A DNA stretch of 64,000 bases from Roseateles_B sp041905785 (lineage in GTDB: Bacteria; Pseudomonadota; Gammaproteobacteria; Burkholderiales; Burkholderiaceae_C), in assembly GCA_041905785.1 (NCBI GenBank), contig JAYRKJ010000009.1, positions 124,001-188,000 on the forward strand, read 5' to 3'. The notes under the pieces were generated by a model. The model searched no databases, was not told where the DNA came from, and saw nothing but the letters and a program-made list of their open reading frames with translations. A program made the position numbers and the translations under genes. Of this stretch, positions 17,815 to 27,965 are shown piece after piece (within the stretch, counting starts at the first letter, position 1; each line of letters starts with the position of its first letter).

Positions 17815-18023
17815 GGGTGACGGTAGCGTGAGCGCAATGGCGGCGGCTGGCTGCGCGATCTCAGGGGGGCGGCCAGGCGGTGCAGGACGGCAGGCCGCGC
17901 AGTGCACAGGGCATGCACTGCAGCGGGCGAAGCATCGCACGGCAGGCCGGCCCTGACGTTTGGCATGCCCGCTTTTTTAATTTCTTTACAGGCGCTTCAC
18001 AGCGGCCGGCCCACGGGGTTGGG

Positions 18024-18057
18024 CCCCAAAAAGCAAAGGGCCACCGGTGGTGGCCCT
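18024..18057 (-). terminator. Intrinsic terminator, minus strand
   Basis: AGGGCCACC (18037-18045) and GGTGGCCCT (18049-18057) form a perfect nine-pair stem with a three-base loop; on the minus strand it is followed by TTTGCTTTTT. It lies about 340 bases beyond the end of the sulfate-binding-protein gene, an unusually long 3' tail. Confidence 0.8.
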
Positions 18058-18325
18058 GCTACCGGACAGGACACAAGGCCCTGACGGATCATTTCGCGCT
18101 GGTGACGGGTTCCAGTGTTCTGCCCTATGTTGCAGCCGATTTCTCGCGTCCTGATGCTTCGCATTGTGCGCATCGTTTGTGTCAGCGATTTGACGAGGAG
18201 CAAGGTTTTCCTGCCCCTGAAAAAGAGACCTCCAGCGGCGGGTGCTGGGAAGGCCCAAGCTCAGTCCGCGCCCATTGCCAGCGATGCGGACGCAGGGTCT
18301 GACGAGGAGGCAAACGGCAGGGAAG

Positions 18326-18340
18326 GGGGTCAGGTCTTGC
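18326..18340 (+). repeat. Dispersed motif GGGGTCAGGTCTTGC, intergenic copy
   Basis: Exact intergenic copy of the motif, 58 bases beyond the stop of the sulfate-binding-protein gene, matching its position at the 3' end of soxR. Confidence 0.7.
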
Positions 18341-18398
18341 CCGTCAGGCCCACATCAAGCCAGCATCCGGCCCGGATCAGGCCAGGATCAGGCCCGGA

Positions 18399-19415
18399 TC
18401 AACGGGCGCCCGGCGCGTAGATCTGATCGAAGATGCCGCCATCGTCGAAGTGTGTCTTCTGGGCCAGGCGCCAGCCGCCGAAGAGCTCGTCCACGGTGAA
18501 GAGCTGCACCGGCGCGAACTGCCGGACGTACTTGGCGGCCACCTTGGCGTCGCGGGGGCGGTAGTGGTGGCGCGCGGCGATTTCCTGGCCCTCGGGACTG
18601 TAGAGGTACTCCAGATAGGCCTGGGCCTGCTTGCGGGTGCCGCGCTTGTCAACGACCTTGTCCACCACGGCCACCGGCGGCTCGGCCAGCACGGAGAGGC
18701 TGGGGGTGACGATTTCGAGCTTGTCCTTGCCCAGCTCCTTGACGGCCAGGTGGGCCTCGTTCTCCCAGGCGACCAGCACGTCGCCGATGCCGCGCTCCAC
18801 GAAGGTGGTGGTGGAGCCGCGTGCGCCCGAATCGAGCACCTTGGTGTTGGCGTAGAGGCGCTTGACGAAGGCTTTGGCCGAGTCGGCGTTGCCGCCGGGC
18901 TGCTTGAGCGCATAGCCCCAGGCGGCCAGGTAGTTCCAGCGCGCGCCGCCGGAGGTTTTGGGGTTGGGGGTGATGACGTCGATGCCGCTGCGGGTCAGGT
19001 CGGGCCAGTCCCTGATCTTCCTGGGGTTGCCCTTGCGCACCAGGAACACGATGGTGGAGGTGTAGGGGCTGGCGTTGTTGGGCAGGCGTTTCTGCCAGTC
19101 GGCGGGCACGAGCCTGGCTGCATCGTGCAGGACGTCGATGTCATAGGCCAGGGCCAGGGTCACCACGTCCGCCGCCAGGCCGTCGATCACCGAGCGGGCC
19201 TGCTTGCCCGAGCCGCCGTGCGACTGCTTGATGGACAGCGTCTCGCCGGAATTGGCCTTCCACTGCCGGGCGAAGGCGGCGTTGAAGTCCTGGTAGAGCT
19301 CACGGGTGGGGTCGTAGGAGGCGTTGAGCAGCTGGGTCTGCGCCGGCGCGGCGCTGGCAAGACCCAGAAGCGCGGCGCCCAGGGCCAGGCGGCGAAGAAG
19401 GGAGAAGGTTTGCAT
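18399..19415 (-). CDS. sbp: Periplasmic sulfate-binding protein (second copy)
   Basis: 338 residues from ATG 19415, signal peptide MQTFSLLRRLALGAALLGLA cut after APAQ. Family motifs: LLNASYDPTRELYQDFNAAF, SHGGSGKQARSVIDGLAADV, VTLALAYDIDVL, NNASPYTSTIVFLVRKGNP, DWPDLTRSGIDVITPNPKTSG, and GTRKQAQAYLEYLYSPEGQE. About half identical by eye to the binding protein at 23431, so the two are paralogues. It lies after the cysB-like gene with its own 148-base upstream region, so it may be expressed separately, probably under CysB control. Confidence 0.92.
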   Translation of the reverse strand: MQTFSLLRRLALGAALLGLASAAPAQTQLLNASYDPTRELYQDFNAAFARQWKANSGETLSIKQSHGGSGKQARSVIDGLAADVVTLALAYDIDVLHDAARLVPADWQKRLPNNASPYTSTIVFLVRKGNPRKIRDWPDLTRSGIDVITPNPKTSGGARWNYLAAWGYALKQPGGNADSAKAFVKRLYANTKVLDSGARGSTTTFVERGIGDVLVAWENEAHLAVKELGKDKLEIVTPSLSVLAEPPVAVVDKVVDKRGTRKQAQAYLEYLYSPEGQEIAARHHYRPRDAKVAAKYVRQFAPVQLFTVDELFGGWRLAQKTHFDDGGIFDQIYAPGAR

Positions 19416-19563
19416 GGGCAGTGAGAGGTTTGTCTTGCTTGTGGGGGACAGGTCTTGCGTCCTGTGCTGCCCATTCTTCCCGGCCCGGCCACCGCTGTCT
19501 TCCAAGAAAAATAGCTAAGCAATGGAGCGGACTGACGCGGCGAGAAAGACGCCGCGAACGCTC

Positions 19564-20487
19564 TCAGGCCTCGGTACCCAGGGCCTTGCGTACGCGCTCT
19601 TCGCTCAGCGAGCCCACGCATTCCTGCAGAAAGCGGTAGGCATAGCCGCGCAGGTAGTGGCCCTTCTTCAGGGCCAGGTGCGTGGTGTTGGTCGGGAAGA
19701 GCCGGGCGGCGTCCAGCAGGCGCAGGCCCGCGTCGCGCTGGGGTTCGAAGGCCATGGAGGCAATGATGCCCACGCCCAGTCCCACCTGCACATAGGTCTT
19801 GATCACGTCGGCGTCCAGCGCGGCGAGCACGATGTCCGGCGCCAGACCGGCCTGCGCGAAGCTGGCGTCAATGCGGGCACGGCCGGTGAAGCCCTCGTGG
19901 TACGTGATCAGCGGCTGCTCGGCCAGGGCTTCCAGCGTCAGCGGCTCGGCGCCCAGGGCGTGGCCCTCCGGCACGACCACGCTGTGGTGCCAGTCGTAGA
20001 AGGGGAAGGTGACGAAGGACGGATCTTCGCCCAGTGCCTCGGTGGCGATGCCGATGTCCGCCTCGCCCGACTGCAGCAGGCTGACGATCTCCGCCGGGTT
20101 GGCCTGCAGCAGCACCAGGTGCACCTTGGGGAAGGCGGCCTTGAACCGCGCCACGACCTGCGGCAGGGCGTAGCGGGCCTGGGTGTGCGTGGTGGCCACG
20201 GTCAGCTGGCCGGCCTCGGCGTCGGCGAACTGGTCGGCCAGGCGCTTGATGTTGCGCGCGTCTTGCAGCATGCGGTCGACGATGATCGCCAGCTCCTTGC
20301 CCGGCGCGGTCAGGCCCAGCAGGCGCTTGCCGCGGCGCACGAAGAGCTCCACGCCCAGCTCGTCCTCCAGGTCCTTGATGTGCTTGGACACACCGGACTG
20401 CGAGGTGAACAGCGCTGCGGCCACCTCAGTCAGGTTGAAGTTCTGCTGGATGGCCTCGCGGATGATGCGCAGCTGCTGGAAGTTCAT
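19564..20487 (-). CDS. cysB: CysB-type LysR-family regulator
   Basis: 307 residues. LysR helix-turn-helix at the N-terminus (MNFQQLRIIREAIQQNFNLT; LFTSQSGVSKHIKDLEDELG) of the CysB/Cbl subtype, then effector domain with TTHTQARYALPQVVARF, ADIGIATEAL and DVIKTYVQVGLGVGIIASMA. CysB activates sulfate uptake and reduction genes with N-acetylserine as coinducer. Encoded 13 bases after cysA, inside the transport operon it is expected to control, followed by the second sbp. Could equally be named cbl. Confidence 0.9.
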   Translation of the reverse strand: MNFQQLRIIREAIQQNFNLTEVAAALFTSQSGVSKHIKDLEDELGVELFVRRGKRLLGLTAPGKELAIIVDRMLQDARNIKRLADQFADAEAGQLTVATTHTQARYALPQVVARFKAAFPKVHLVLLQANPAEIVSLLQSGEADIGIATEALGEDPSFVTFPFYDWHHSVVVPEGHALGAEPLTLEALAEQPLITYHEGFTGRARIDASFAQAGLAPDIVLAALDADVIKTYVQVGLGVGIIASMAFEPQRDAGLRLLDAARLFPTNTTHLALKKGHYLRGYAYRFLQECVGSLSEERVRKALGTEA

Positions 20488-20500
20488 TGCGCCGCGCCGT

Positions 20501-21553
<1,053 letters not shown>

Positions 21554-21645
21554 CTGAACTCACTTTCATTGCAATAGGTGGCGGCCGGGCGTTTGCCGGG
21601 CCGTCCCAAGAACGGCCGGTGCCCCCTCGGGGGGCGGCTGTGTAC

Positions 21646-22530
21646 TCACAGCCGGGGGCTCACACGCGCTCTCCATTCGACGAACTGCTTCAAACCGAGG
21701 GTGACGAGGGCCAGCAGCGCCAGCAGCGAGGCCACGGCGAAGGCGGCGGCGAACTGGTACTCGTTGTAGAGGATCTCGACATGCAGGGGCAGGGTGTTGG
21801 TCTGGCCGCGGATGTGGCCGGAGACGACCGACACCGCGCCGAATTCGCCCATGGCCCGCGCATTGCACAGGATCACGCCGTACAGCAGACCCCACTTGAT
21901 GTTGGGCAGGGTCACGTGCCAGAAGGTCTGCCAGCCGCTGGCGCCCAGCACCGTGGCGGCTTCTTCCTCGTCCCGGCCCTGGGCCTGCATCAGCGGGATC
22001 AGCTCGCGGGCGACGAAGGGGAAGGTCACGAACACGGTGGCCAGCACGATGCCCGGCACGGCGAAGATGATCTTCAGGTCATGCGCCTGCAGCCAGGGGC
22101 CGAACCAGCCCTGCGCGCCGAAGAGCAGCACATAGATCAGGCCGGCCACCACCGGCGAGACGGAGAAGGGCAGGTCGATCAGCGTGATCAGCAACTGCTT
22201 GCCGCGGAAATCGTGCTTGGCGATGGCCCAGGCGGCGCTCACGCCGAAGACCAGGTTCAGCGGCACGGCAATCACCGTGGCGATCAGCGTGAGCTTGATC
22301 GCCGAGACGGCGTCCTCCTCGATCAGCGCGGCCAGGTAGACGTCGAAGCCCTTGCGCAGGGCCTCGGTGAACACGGCCACCAGGGGCAGGATGAGGAAGA
22401 GGGCGAAGAAGCCCAGGCCCAGCGTCAGCAGGGTCCAGCGCACCCAGGGCGCCTCGCGCGTGGCGGGGTTGCTCTCGTAGCGGCCACCGGTGGCGAGGCC
22501 ATGGCCCAGGGAAGACACGGCGCCGCTCAT
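21646..22530 (-). CDS. cysW: Sulfate ABC transporter permease CysW
   Basis: 294 residues with six predicted helices and the permease EAA-type loop (EEEAATVLGASGWQTFWHVTLPNIKWGLLYG). ARAMGEFGAVSVVSGHIRGQ is characteristic of CysW. Its ATG overlaps the cysT stop as ATGA. A 92-base gap separates it from cysA. Confidence 0.95.
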   Translation of the reverse strand: MSGAVSSLGHGLATGGRYESNPATREAPWVRWTLLTLGLGFFALFLILPLVAVFTEALRKGFDVYLAALIEEDAVSAIKLTLIATVIAVPLNLVFGVSAAWAIAKHDFRGKQLLITLIDLPFSVSPVVAGLIYVLLFGAQGWFGPWLQAHDLKIIFAVPGIVLATVFVTFPFVARELIPLMQAQGRDEEEAATVLGASGWQTFWHVTLPNIKWGLLYGVILCNARAMGEFGAVSVVSGHIRGQTNTLPLHVEILYNEYQFAAAFAVASLLALLALVTLGLKQFVEWRARVSPRL

Positions 22531-23408
22531 TTGCGACCCTCCAGTCCGTTGCGGCGTGAAGACCAGGCCTGCAGCCCGTTGATGCCCAGCAGCAGCACGA
22601 AGCTGAACAGCAGCATCACCGTGGCGATGGCGGTGGCGCCCACATAGTCGTATTGCTCCAGCTTGGAGATGATCATCAGCGGCGTGATCTCGCTCACCAG
22701 CGGGATGTTGCCGGCGATGAAGATCACCGAGCCGTACTCGCCCACCGCGCGGGCAAAGGCCAGCGCGAAGCCGGTCAGCAGGGCCGGTGTGACCGTGGGC
22801 AGCACGACGTAGCGGAAGGTCTGCCAGCGGTGCGCGCCCAGCGAGGCGGCGGCTTCCTCCAGCTCGGTCTCCATGTCCTCCAGCACCGGCTGCACCGTGC
22901 GCACAATGAAGGGCAGGCCGATGAAGACCAGGGCCACCAGCACGCCCAGCGGCGTGAAGGCCACCTTGATGTCAAGCGGGGCCAGCAGGGAGCCGATCCA
23001 GCCGTTGGGCGCATACAGTGCCGTCAGCGCGATGCCGGCCACCGCGGTGGGCAGCGCGAAGGGCAGGTCGATGAGCGCATCCACCAGCTTCTTGCCCGGG
23101 AACTCGTAGCGCACCAGGCTCCAGGCCAGGATCAGGCCGAAGACGAGGTTGATGCCCGCCGCCAGCAGCGCTGCGCCGAAGCTCAGGCGGTAGGAAGCCA
23201 GCACGCGCGGCGAGGTGGCGGCGGCCCAGAAGGCCTCGAAGCCATGACCGGCGGACTTCAGGAACACGGCCGCCAGCGGGATCAGCACCAGCAGCGAGAG
23301 GTAGAACAGCGTGAAGCCCAGCGTCGGGCCGAAGCCCGGCAGCACGCGGCGGCGCTTCGGGACCGGCACGGCGGCGGCCTGCGTTGGCGTGAGGACGGCG
23401 GTTGTCAT
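22527..23408 (-). CDS. cysT: Sulfate ABC transporter permease CysT (CysU)
   Basis: 293 residues, six predicted helices. EAA loop ELEEAAASLGAHRWQTFRYV, then FARAVGEYGSVIFIAGNIP, the CysT hallmark. N-terminus PKRRRVLPGFGPTLGFTLFY is the typical cytoplasmic lead into helix 1. Forms the heterodimeric channel with CysW. 22 bases after the binding-protein gene. Confidence 0.95.
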   Translation of the reverse strand: MTTAVLTPTQAAAVPVPKRRRVLPGFGPTLGFTLFYLSLLVLIPLAAVFLKSAGHGFEAFWAAATSPRVLASYRLSFGAALLAAGINLVFGLILAWSLVRYEFPGKKLVDALIDLPFALPTAVAGIALTALYAPNGWIGSLLAPLDIKVAFTPLGVLVALVFIGLPFIVRTVQPVLEDMETELEEAAASLGAHRWQTFRYVVLPTVTPALLTGFALAFARAVGEYGSVIFIAGNIPLVSEITPLMIISKLEQYDYVGATAIATVMLLFSFVLLLGINGLQAWSSRRNGLEGRK

Positions 23409-23430
23409 GGCGGTCGCGGCGTGCGGTGCT

Positions 23431-24456
23431 TCAGCGCTTCAGGGTCGAGACGATCTGGTCGTAGGTGCCGCCGTCCGCAAAGTGCGTCTTGCCGACCTTG
23501 GGCCAGCCGCCCAGCAGCTGGTCCACGCTGAAGAGCTTGATGTCGGCATAGCGCTGGGCATGGCGCTTGAACACGGCCGGGTCGCGCGGGCGGAAGTTGT
23601 TCTTGGCGATGATCTCCTGGGCCTCGGGCGTGTAGAGGAAGTCCAGGTAGGCCTTGGCGAGCGCCGTGTTGCCCTTCTTGGCCGCGACCTTGTCGACGAT
23701 GGCCACCGGCGCCTCGGCCTCGATGGACACGCTGGGCGCGACCACGTCGAACTGGCCCTTGCCGAACTCGTTCTCGATCAGCTCGGCCTCGGCCTCGAAG
23801 GTCAGCAGCACGTCGCCGATGCCGCGCTGGGTGAAGGTGGTGGTGGCGCCGCGGCCGCCGCCGTCCAGCACGGGCACGTTGGCGAAGATCTTGCCGACGA
23901 GATCACGCGCCTGCGCCTCGCTGCCGCCCTTGGCGATCACGCTGCCCCAGGCCGCGAGGTAGCTGTAGCGGCCGTTGCCGGTGACCTTGGGGTTCGGGAT
24001 GATCACCTGCACGCCGGGCCGGGCCAGGTCGGCCCAGTCCTTGATGCCCTTGGGGTTGCCCTTCTTCACCAGGAAGACGATGGTGGAGGTGTAGGGCGCG
24101 GCGTTGTTGGGGAAGCGCTGGCGCCAGTCGGCGGGGGTCAGGCCTTTCTCGGCCAACTGGTCCACGTCGGTGGCCTGGTTCATGGTGACCACATCGGCCT
24201 CCAGGCCGCCGATCACCGAGCCGATCTGCTTGCTGGAGCCGCCATGCGACTGGTTCAGCACCACGCTCTGGCCGGTCTTGGCCTTCCAGGCGGCGGTGAA
24301 GGCGGGGTTGATCTGCTTGTAGAGCTCGCGGGAGACGTCGTAGCTGACGTTGAGCAGGCCAGGTTCGGCCGCCTGGGCCGGCATCAGCGCCGCGGCCAGG
24401 GGCAAGGCGGCGGCGAGCAGCAGGGAGCGGCGGGGCAGGGCGGTGCGCAACGACAT
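23431..24456 (-). CDS. cysP: Periplasmic sulfate/thiosulfate-binding protein
   Basis: 341 residues, signal peptide SLLLAAALPLAAALMPAQA. Motifs LLNVSYDVSRELYKQINPAF, LNQSHGGSSKQIGSVIGGLE, NNAAPYTSTIVFLVKKGNPK, RPGVQVIIPNPKVTGNGRYS, ALAKAYLDFLYTPEAQEIIA. First gene of the cysPTWA-cysB operon. Sbp would be an equally good name; specificity between sulfate and thiosulfate cannot be told from sequence. Confidence 0.93.
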   Translation of the reverse strand: MSLRTALPRRSLLLAAALPLAAALMPAQAAEPGLLNVSYDVSRELYKQINPAFTAAWKAKTGQSVVLNQSHGGSSKQIGSVIGGLEADVVTMNQATDVDQLAEKGLTPADWRQRFPNNAAPYTSTIVFLVKKGNPKGIKDWADLARPGVQVIIPNPKVTGNGRYSYLAAWGSVIAKGGSEAQARDLVGKIFANVPVLDGGGRGATTTFTQRGIGDVLLTFEAEAELIENEFGKGQFDVVAPSVSIEAEAPVAIVDKVAAKKGNTALAKAYLDFLYTPEAQEIIAKNNFRPRDPAVFKRHAQRYADIKLFSVDQLLGGWPKVGKTHFADGGTYDQIVSTLKR

Positions 24457-24515
24457 GACGGGATCCTTTGATGCAGTGCTTCTATGCAGTGAGCCGCCAA
24501 TGTGCCCAAAGTCCC

Positions 24516-24565
24516 TTATTCGATAAACGATAGTTTTTGTATTTGCTTATCTGGAATATGCATTG
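24516..24565 (-). promoter_or_regulatory. AT-rich promoter/activator region of the sulfate operon
   Basis: A 50-base AT-rich island in GC-rich surroundings, 60-110 bases upstream of the binding-protein start, with repeated ATAAG/TTAT elements (for example TATTCGATAAACGATAG). Position and composition fit CysB half-sites over a weak promoter. No confident -35/-10 pair. Confidence 0.4.
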
Positions 24566-24656
24566 ATGTGGAACTGAATAAGGGGGCCGTGATCGGGCCG
24601 GGCTGCGTCGACAAGCGCGGCCTCAAGCTGGCGCTGCGGGTGCCGATAGTGCTGCC

Positions 24657-24869
24657 ATGGACATCGCCAACACCCCCAGCGTCGCCGCTGCCGCCAGCAG
24701 TGCCTCCAACAGCGCGCCCGGTGAAGTCGGTGCGCAAGCCAGCCTGCTGGTGCTGCGCAAGGCGCTGGATGCCCAGGCCGTGGGCGCCGCCCAGCTGATC
24801 GCGGCCTTGCCGCAGCCGGCATTGGCCACGAGCGGGCCTTTGGGGCGGAATCTCAATGCCTATGCCTGA
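24657..24869 (+). CDS. YjfB-family putative motility protein
   Basis: 70 residues: MDIANTPSVAAAASSASNSA, then VLRKALDAQAVGAAQLIAAL and a GPLGRNLNAYA tail. The MDI start, central KALDAQ..AAQLI helix and the short LG..(L/I)(N/D) end match the YjfB family of small proteins found in flagellated bacteria; function unknown. Stands alone, divergent from the sulfate operon. Confidence 0.72.
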   Translation: MDIANTPSVAAAASSASNSAPGEVGAQASLLVLRKALDAQAVGAAQLIAALPQPALATSGPLGRNLNAYA

Positions 24870-24959
24870 GGGGGCGGCCCTGGCCTGGCGGTCGTCTGGC
24901 GATGCTTGGTAGGGCTATCGGGTAGGCTGCAACTCTCTTGACTACGGGAGGCCCCTCGC

Positions 24960-25271
24960 ATGCCCCTCCACTGCTGCAGCACGATGCAAGCTCAGGTGGA
25001 CTTCACCTGTCCTGAACACGCAGAGCCGGCCGATTGCCCTGATGCGCTGATCCTCTACGTGGACAGGTTTCGGGAGTACGGCTTGCGCGTGCACGACGGC
25101 GGGTCAAGCTCGGTGGACATCAACTTCTGCCCATGGTGCGGCGCCCGCCTGCCTGGCTCACTGCGTACCCGTTGGTTCGACGAACTGGCAGCGCTCGGCT
25201 ATGACGATCCTCTGTCTCAAGACATCCCTGCCGTCTTTCGTACCGGTGCTTGGCATCGTACCGGCACGTGA
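24960..25271 (+). CDS. Small zinc-binding-type hypothetical protein (DUF6980-like)
   Basis: 103 residues. MPLHCCSTMQAQVDFTCPEH, DCPDALILYVDRFREYGLRV, HDGGSSSVDINFCPWCGARL, then LGYDDPLSQDIPAVF. Two cysteine pairs (CC..C and CPWC) suggest a zinc site. I recognise the pattern as a widespread family of uncharacterised bacterial proteins, probably DUF6980. Preceded by TACGGGAGGCC, a good ribosome site. Confidence 0.7.
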   Translation: MPLHCCSTMQAQVDFTCPEHAEPADCPDALILYVDRFREYGLRVHDGGSSSVDINFCPWCGARLPGSLRTRWFDELAALGYDDPLSQDIPAVFRTGAWHRTGT

Positions 25272-25331
25272 GGGCAGGTGCCGGCTCGGAGGGCTAGTCG
25301 CAAAGGACGGCTTTCGAGTAGGCTCCGCTCC

Positions 25332-25556
25332 ATGAGAAATCCCGCTCGAATCGACGAAGTCCTGGCCGCACTGCGAGCCGCCTGGGTGGAATCCCCCGAC
25401 CTGCGACTCGGGCAGCTGATCGTCAACGCTGTTCGCCCCTGCCACCCATGCCCTGAGATCTTCCACGTGGAAGACGAGGTGCTTCTGCGAGGGCTGAACG
25501 GCTACCGTGAACTGGTGCAGACCGTGCGGGGCAGCAAAGATTTGGGTATCAGCTGA
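25332..25556 (+). CDS. Small hypothetical protein, DUF1040/YihD-like
   Basis: 74 residues: MRNPARIDEVLAALRAAWVE, SPDLRLGQLIVNAV, then EIFHVEDEVLLRGLNGY. The R(I/L)(D/N)E(V/I)...LR..W...PDLRLGQLI pattern resembles YihD-like small proteins. 60 bases after the preceding small gene on the same strand. Confidence 0.68.
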   Translation: MRNPARIDEVLAALRAAWVESPDLRLGQLIVNAVRPCHPCPEIFHVEDEVLLRGLNGYRELVQTVRGSKDLGIS

Positions 25557-25650
25557 CAGCCACGGTCCGTCATTTGCGACAGGCGGCTTCCGCTGCACAG
25601 CCGCCAGAAGTCCCGACAAGGCGCCCGCCCGCCCCGGCTCGACAGCCCCC

Positions 25651-26979
25651 TCACACCGCCCCCAACGCCCCCTCCAAGTCCCTCCGCAGATCGTCGATAT
25701 GCTCAATGCCGATCGACAGCCGCACCGTGTCCTCCCCCACGCCCGCCTGGTCCAGCTCGGCCGGTGAGAGCTGGCGGTGGGTGGTGGAGGCGGGGTGGGT
25801 GGCCAGGGACTTGGCGTCGCCGATGTTGACCAGGCGGGTGAAGAGCTGCAGGGCGTCGAGGAAGCGTGCGCCGGCGGCGCGCGGGTCCTGGCCCGGCGCG
25901 GTCTTCAGGCCGAAGGTCAGCAGGCCCGAGCCCCGGCCGGAGAGGTACTTCTGCACCAGGGCGTGGTCCGGGTGCTCGGGCAGGCCGGCGTAGTTGACCC
26001 AGGCCACCTTGGGATGCTGCTGCAGGTGCCGCGCCACGGCCAGGGCGTTCTGGCTGATGCGGTCCAGGCGCAGGGCCAGGGTCTCGATGCCCTGCAGGAT
26101 CAGGAAGGCATTGAAGGGTGACAGCGCCGCGCCGGTGTTGCGCAGGGGCACGACGCGGGCCCGGGTGATGTAGGCCGCGGCGCCCGCGGCCTGGGTGTAG
26201 ACCACGCCGTGGTAGCTCGGGTCCGGCTCGTTGAGGCGCTTGAAGCGGGCCTTGTGCTGGTCCCAGGGGAAGCGGCCGGAGTCGATGATGGCGCCGCCCA
26301 CCGCCGCGCCGTGGCCGCCCAGGTATTTGGTCAGCGAATGCACGACGATGTCCGCGCCGTGCTCGATGGGGCGGCTCAGGTAGGGGCTGGGCACGGTGTT
26401 GTCCACGATCAGGGGCACGCCGTGGCGGTGCGCCACCTCGGCGATGCGGGCGATGTCCGTCACATGGCCCTGCGGATTGCCCAGGGACTCCACGAAGACG
26501 GCCTTGGTTCGCTCGTCGATCAGGCCCTCGAAGCTCTCGGGGCGGCGGTAGTCGGCAAAGCGGGTGGTGATGCCCAGCTGGGGCAGGGTGTGGGCGAAGA
26601 GGTTGTAGGTGCCGCCGTAGAGCGCGCTGGAGGCCACGATGTTGTCACCCGCCTCGGCGATGGTCTGGATGGCATAGGTGACGGCCGCCTGCCCCGAGGC
26701 CAGGGCCAGCGCGCCGATGCCGCCTTCCAGCGCGGCCAGGCGCTGCTCCAGCACGGCATTGGTGGGGTTGTTGATGCGGGTGTAGATGTGGCCCTCGGCC
26801 TTGAGGTCGAAGAGATCGGCCGCGTGCTGGGCGCTGTCGAAGGCGTAGGCCACGGTCTGGTAGATGGGCACGGCCACGGCGCGGGTGGTGGGGTCCGGCG
26901 CGTAGCCGGCGTGCACGGCGCGGGTCTCGAAATGCCAGCCGGCTTCGGGGCGGGCGGCGACGGGGGTGGTCTGGCTCAT
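25651..26979 (-). CDS. metY: O-acetylhomoserine sulfhydrylase (aminocarboxypropyltransferase)
   Basis: 442 residues, the length of MetY rather than the shorter MetB/MetC. PLP enzyme of the Cys/Met family: IYTRINNPTNAVLEQRLAAL, ALASGQAAVTYAI, SSALYGGTYNLF, PLIVDNTVPSPYLSRP, and the PLP-lysine segment VHSLTKYLGGHG; C-terminus NIGDAKSLATHPASTTHRQL. Makes homocysteine from O-acetylhomoserine and sulfide, or methanethiol to methionine. Its closeness to the sulfate uptake operon fits use of the sulfide made from sulfate. Confidence 0.93.
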   Translation of the reverse strand: MSQTTPVAARPEAGWHFETRAVHAGYAPDPTTRAVAVPIYQTVAYAFDSAQHAADLFDLKAEGHIYTRINNPTNAVLEQRLAALEGGIGALALASGQAAVTYAIQTIAEAGDNIVASSALYGGTYNLFAHTLPQLGITTRFADYRRPESFEGLIDERTKAVFVESLGNPQGHVTDIARIAEVAHRHGVPLIVDNTVPSPYLSRPIEHGADIVVHSLTKYLGGHGAAVGGAIIDSGRFPWDQHKARFKRLNEPDPSYHGVVYTQAAGAAAYITRARVVPLRNTGAALSPFNAFLILQGIETLALRLDRISQNALAVARHLQQHPKVAWVNYAGLPEHPDHALVQKYLSGRGSGLLTFGLKTAPGQDPRAAGARFLDALQLFTRLVNIGDAKSLATHPASTTHRQLSPAELDQAGVGEDTVRLSIGIEHIDDLRRDLEGALGAV

Positions 26980-27061
26980 GGAGGCTCCTCAGGGGGGCTG
27001 GGACGGAAGGTGGGGCAAGCCTAGCGCCTGGAAGCCGTGGCCGTCCTGTCAGTTTTTGCAT

Positions 27062-27795
27062 ATGCATGTTTCCAAACCGCAGAGCCTGCACCGGCGGTGG
27101 GGCGATGTGCCTTGGCATCGGCGTCGCCATGCCCGACCATCCCTTGCCCGCTGCCGGCACGCCGCCGCACCCAGGCGGGGCGAGGCCCTGCGCTACGGGC
27201 TTCGGCTGGGCTGCATCAGCTTCGGCGGGACGGCCGGGCAGATCGCGCGGACGCACGAGGAGCTGGTGCAGCGCCGGCGCTGGATCAGCGAGCGGCGTTT
27301 TTTGCATGCGCTGAACTACTGCATGGTGCGGCCCGGCCCCGAGGCCCAGCAGCTGGCCACTTACATCGGCTGGCTGCTGCATGGCGCGGCGGGCGGCATT
27401 GCCGCAGGCGCCTTGTTCGTGCTGCCTTCACTCGCGCTGCTGATCCTGCTGTCCTGGCTTTACATGGCGTATGGGCAGTTGGACTGGGTGGCCGGCCTGT
27501 TCTGTGGCGTGAAGCCGGTCGTGACCGCGCTGGTCGCGCAGGCGGCGGTCACGCAGTTCCGCTGGCTGAGCCCCGGACGGCCATCACCGCGGCGGTGGTG
27601 GGCGTGATCCTCAATCTGGCGCTCTTTTTCGGGCTGCATGTGCTCTGGCCGCGGGGGAGGGCCGGGGGGGATCGCATGGCGCTGCTGCTCATGGCCGCGG
27701 CCGGCCTGGCCCTGATCCGCTTCAGGCGCGGCGTGCTGGAGGTGGAGGGCGCCTGCGCCGTGCTGGGCATGACCTGGCACCTGTGGCTGCACTGA
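27062..27795 (+). pseudogene. chrA: Chromate transporter (ChrA) remnant, internal deletion with frameshift
   Basis: The first frame (from ATG 27062) reads a ChrA N-terminal half: EALRYGLRLGCISFGGTAGQ, RRRWISERRFLHALNYCMVR, PGPEAQQLATYIGWLLHGAA, then AQAAVTQFRWLSPG. At about 27570-27580 the homology jumps to another frame that reads TAITAAVVGVILNLALFFGL and a short end, a segment that normally lies about 120 residues further on. The gene is therefore about 240 residues instead of about 400, missing its middle and out of frame. Sequencing error alone cannot explain the missing segment. Confidence 0.8.
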
Positions 27796-27965
27796 AACAG
27801 GCCCGCGGGGCCGCCCCCTGATCCGGTGGCGAGGCTGGGCAGCGCGGCCCGCCGCGGCGTAGACTTGCCGATCAGGATCGCGAGGGGCGCCCAGCGCTGC
27901 CCACGAGCGGCGGCCAGGGAGTTGTGCTGACGGCCCTGCCTGCAAGGCGGGGCATGGAGCGGGCC

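Larger units (their letters stand above)
17815..18398. other. 584-base stretch without a convincing gene
   Basis: Holds the leader of the receptor gene (an AT-rich TTTTTTAATTTCTTTACA tract at 17973-17990 could be its promoter), a strong minus-strand terminator at 18024-18057, and an exact copy of the dispersed motif at 18326-18340. Short open frames here have no family features. Confidence 0.5.
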
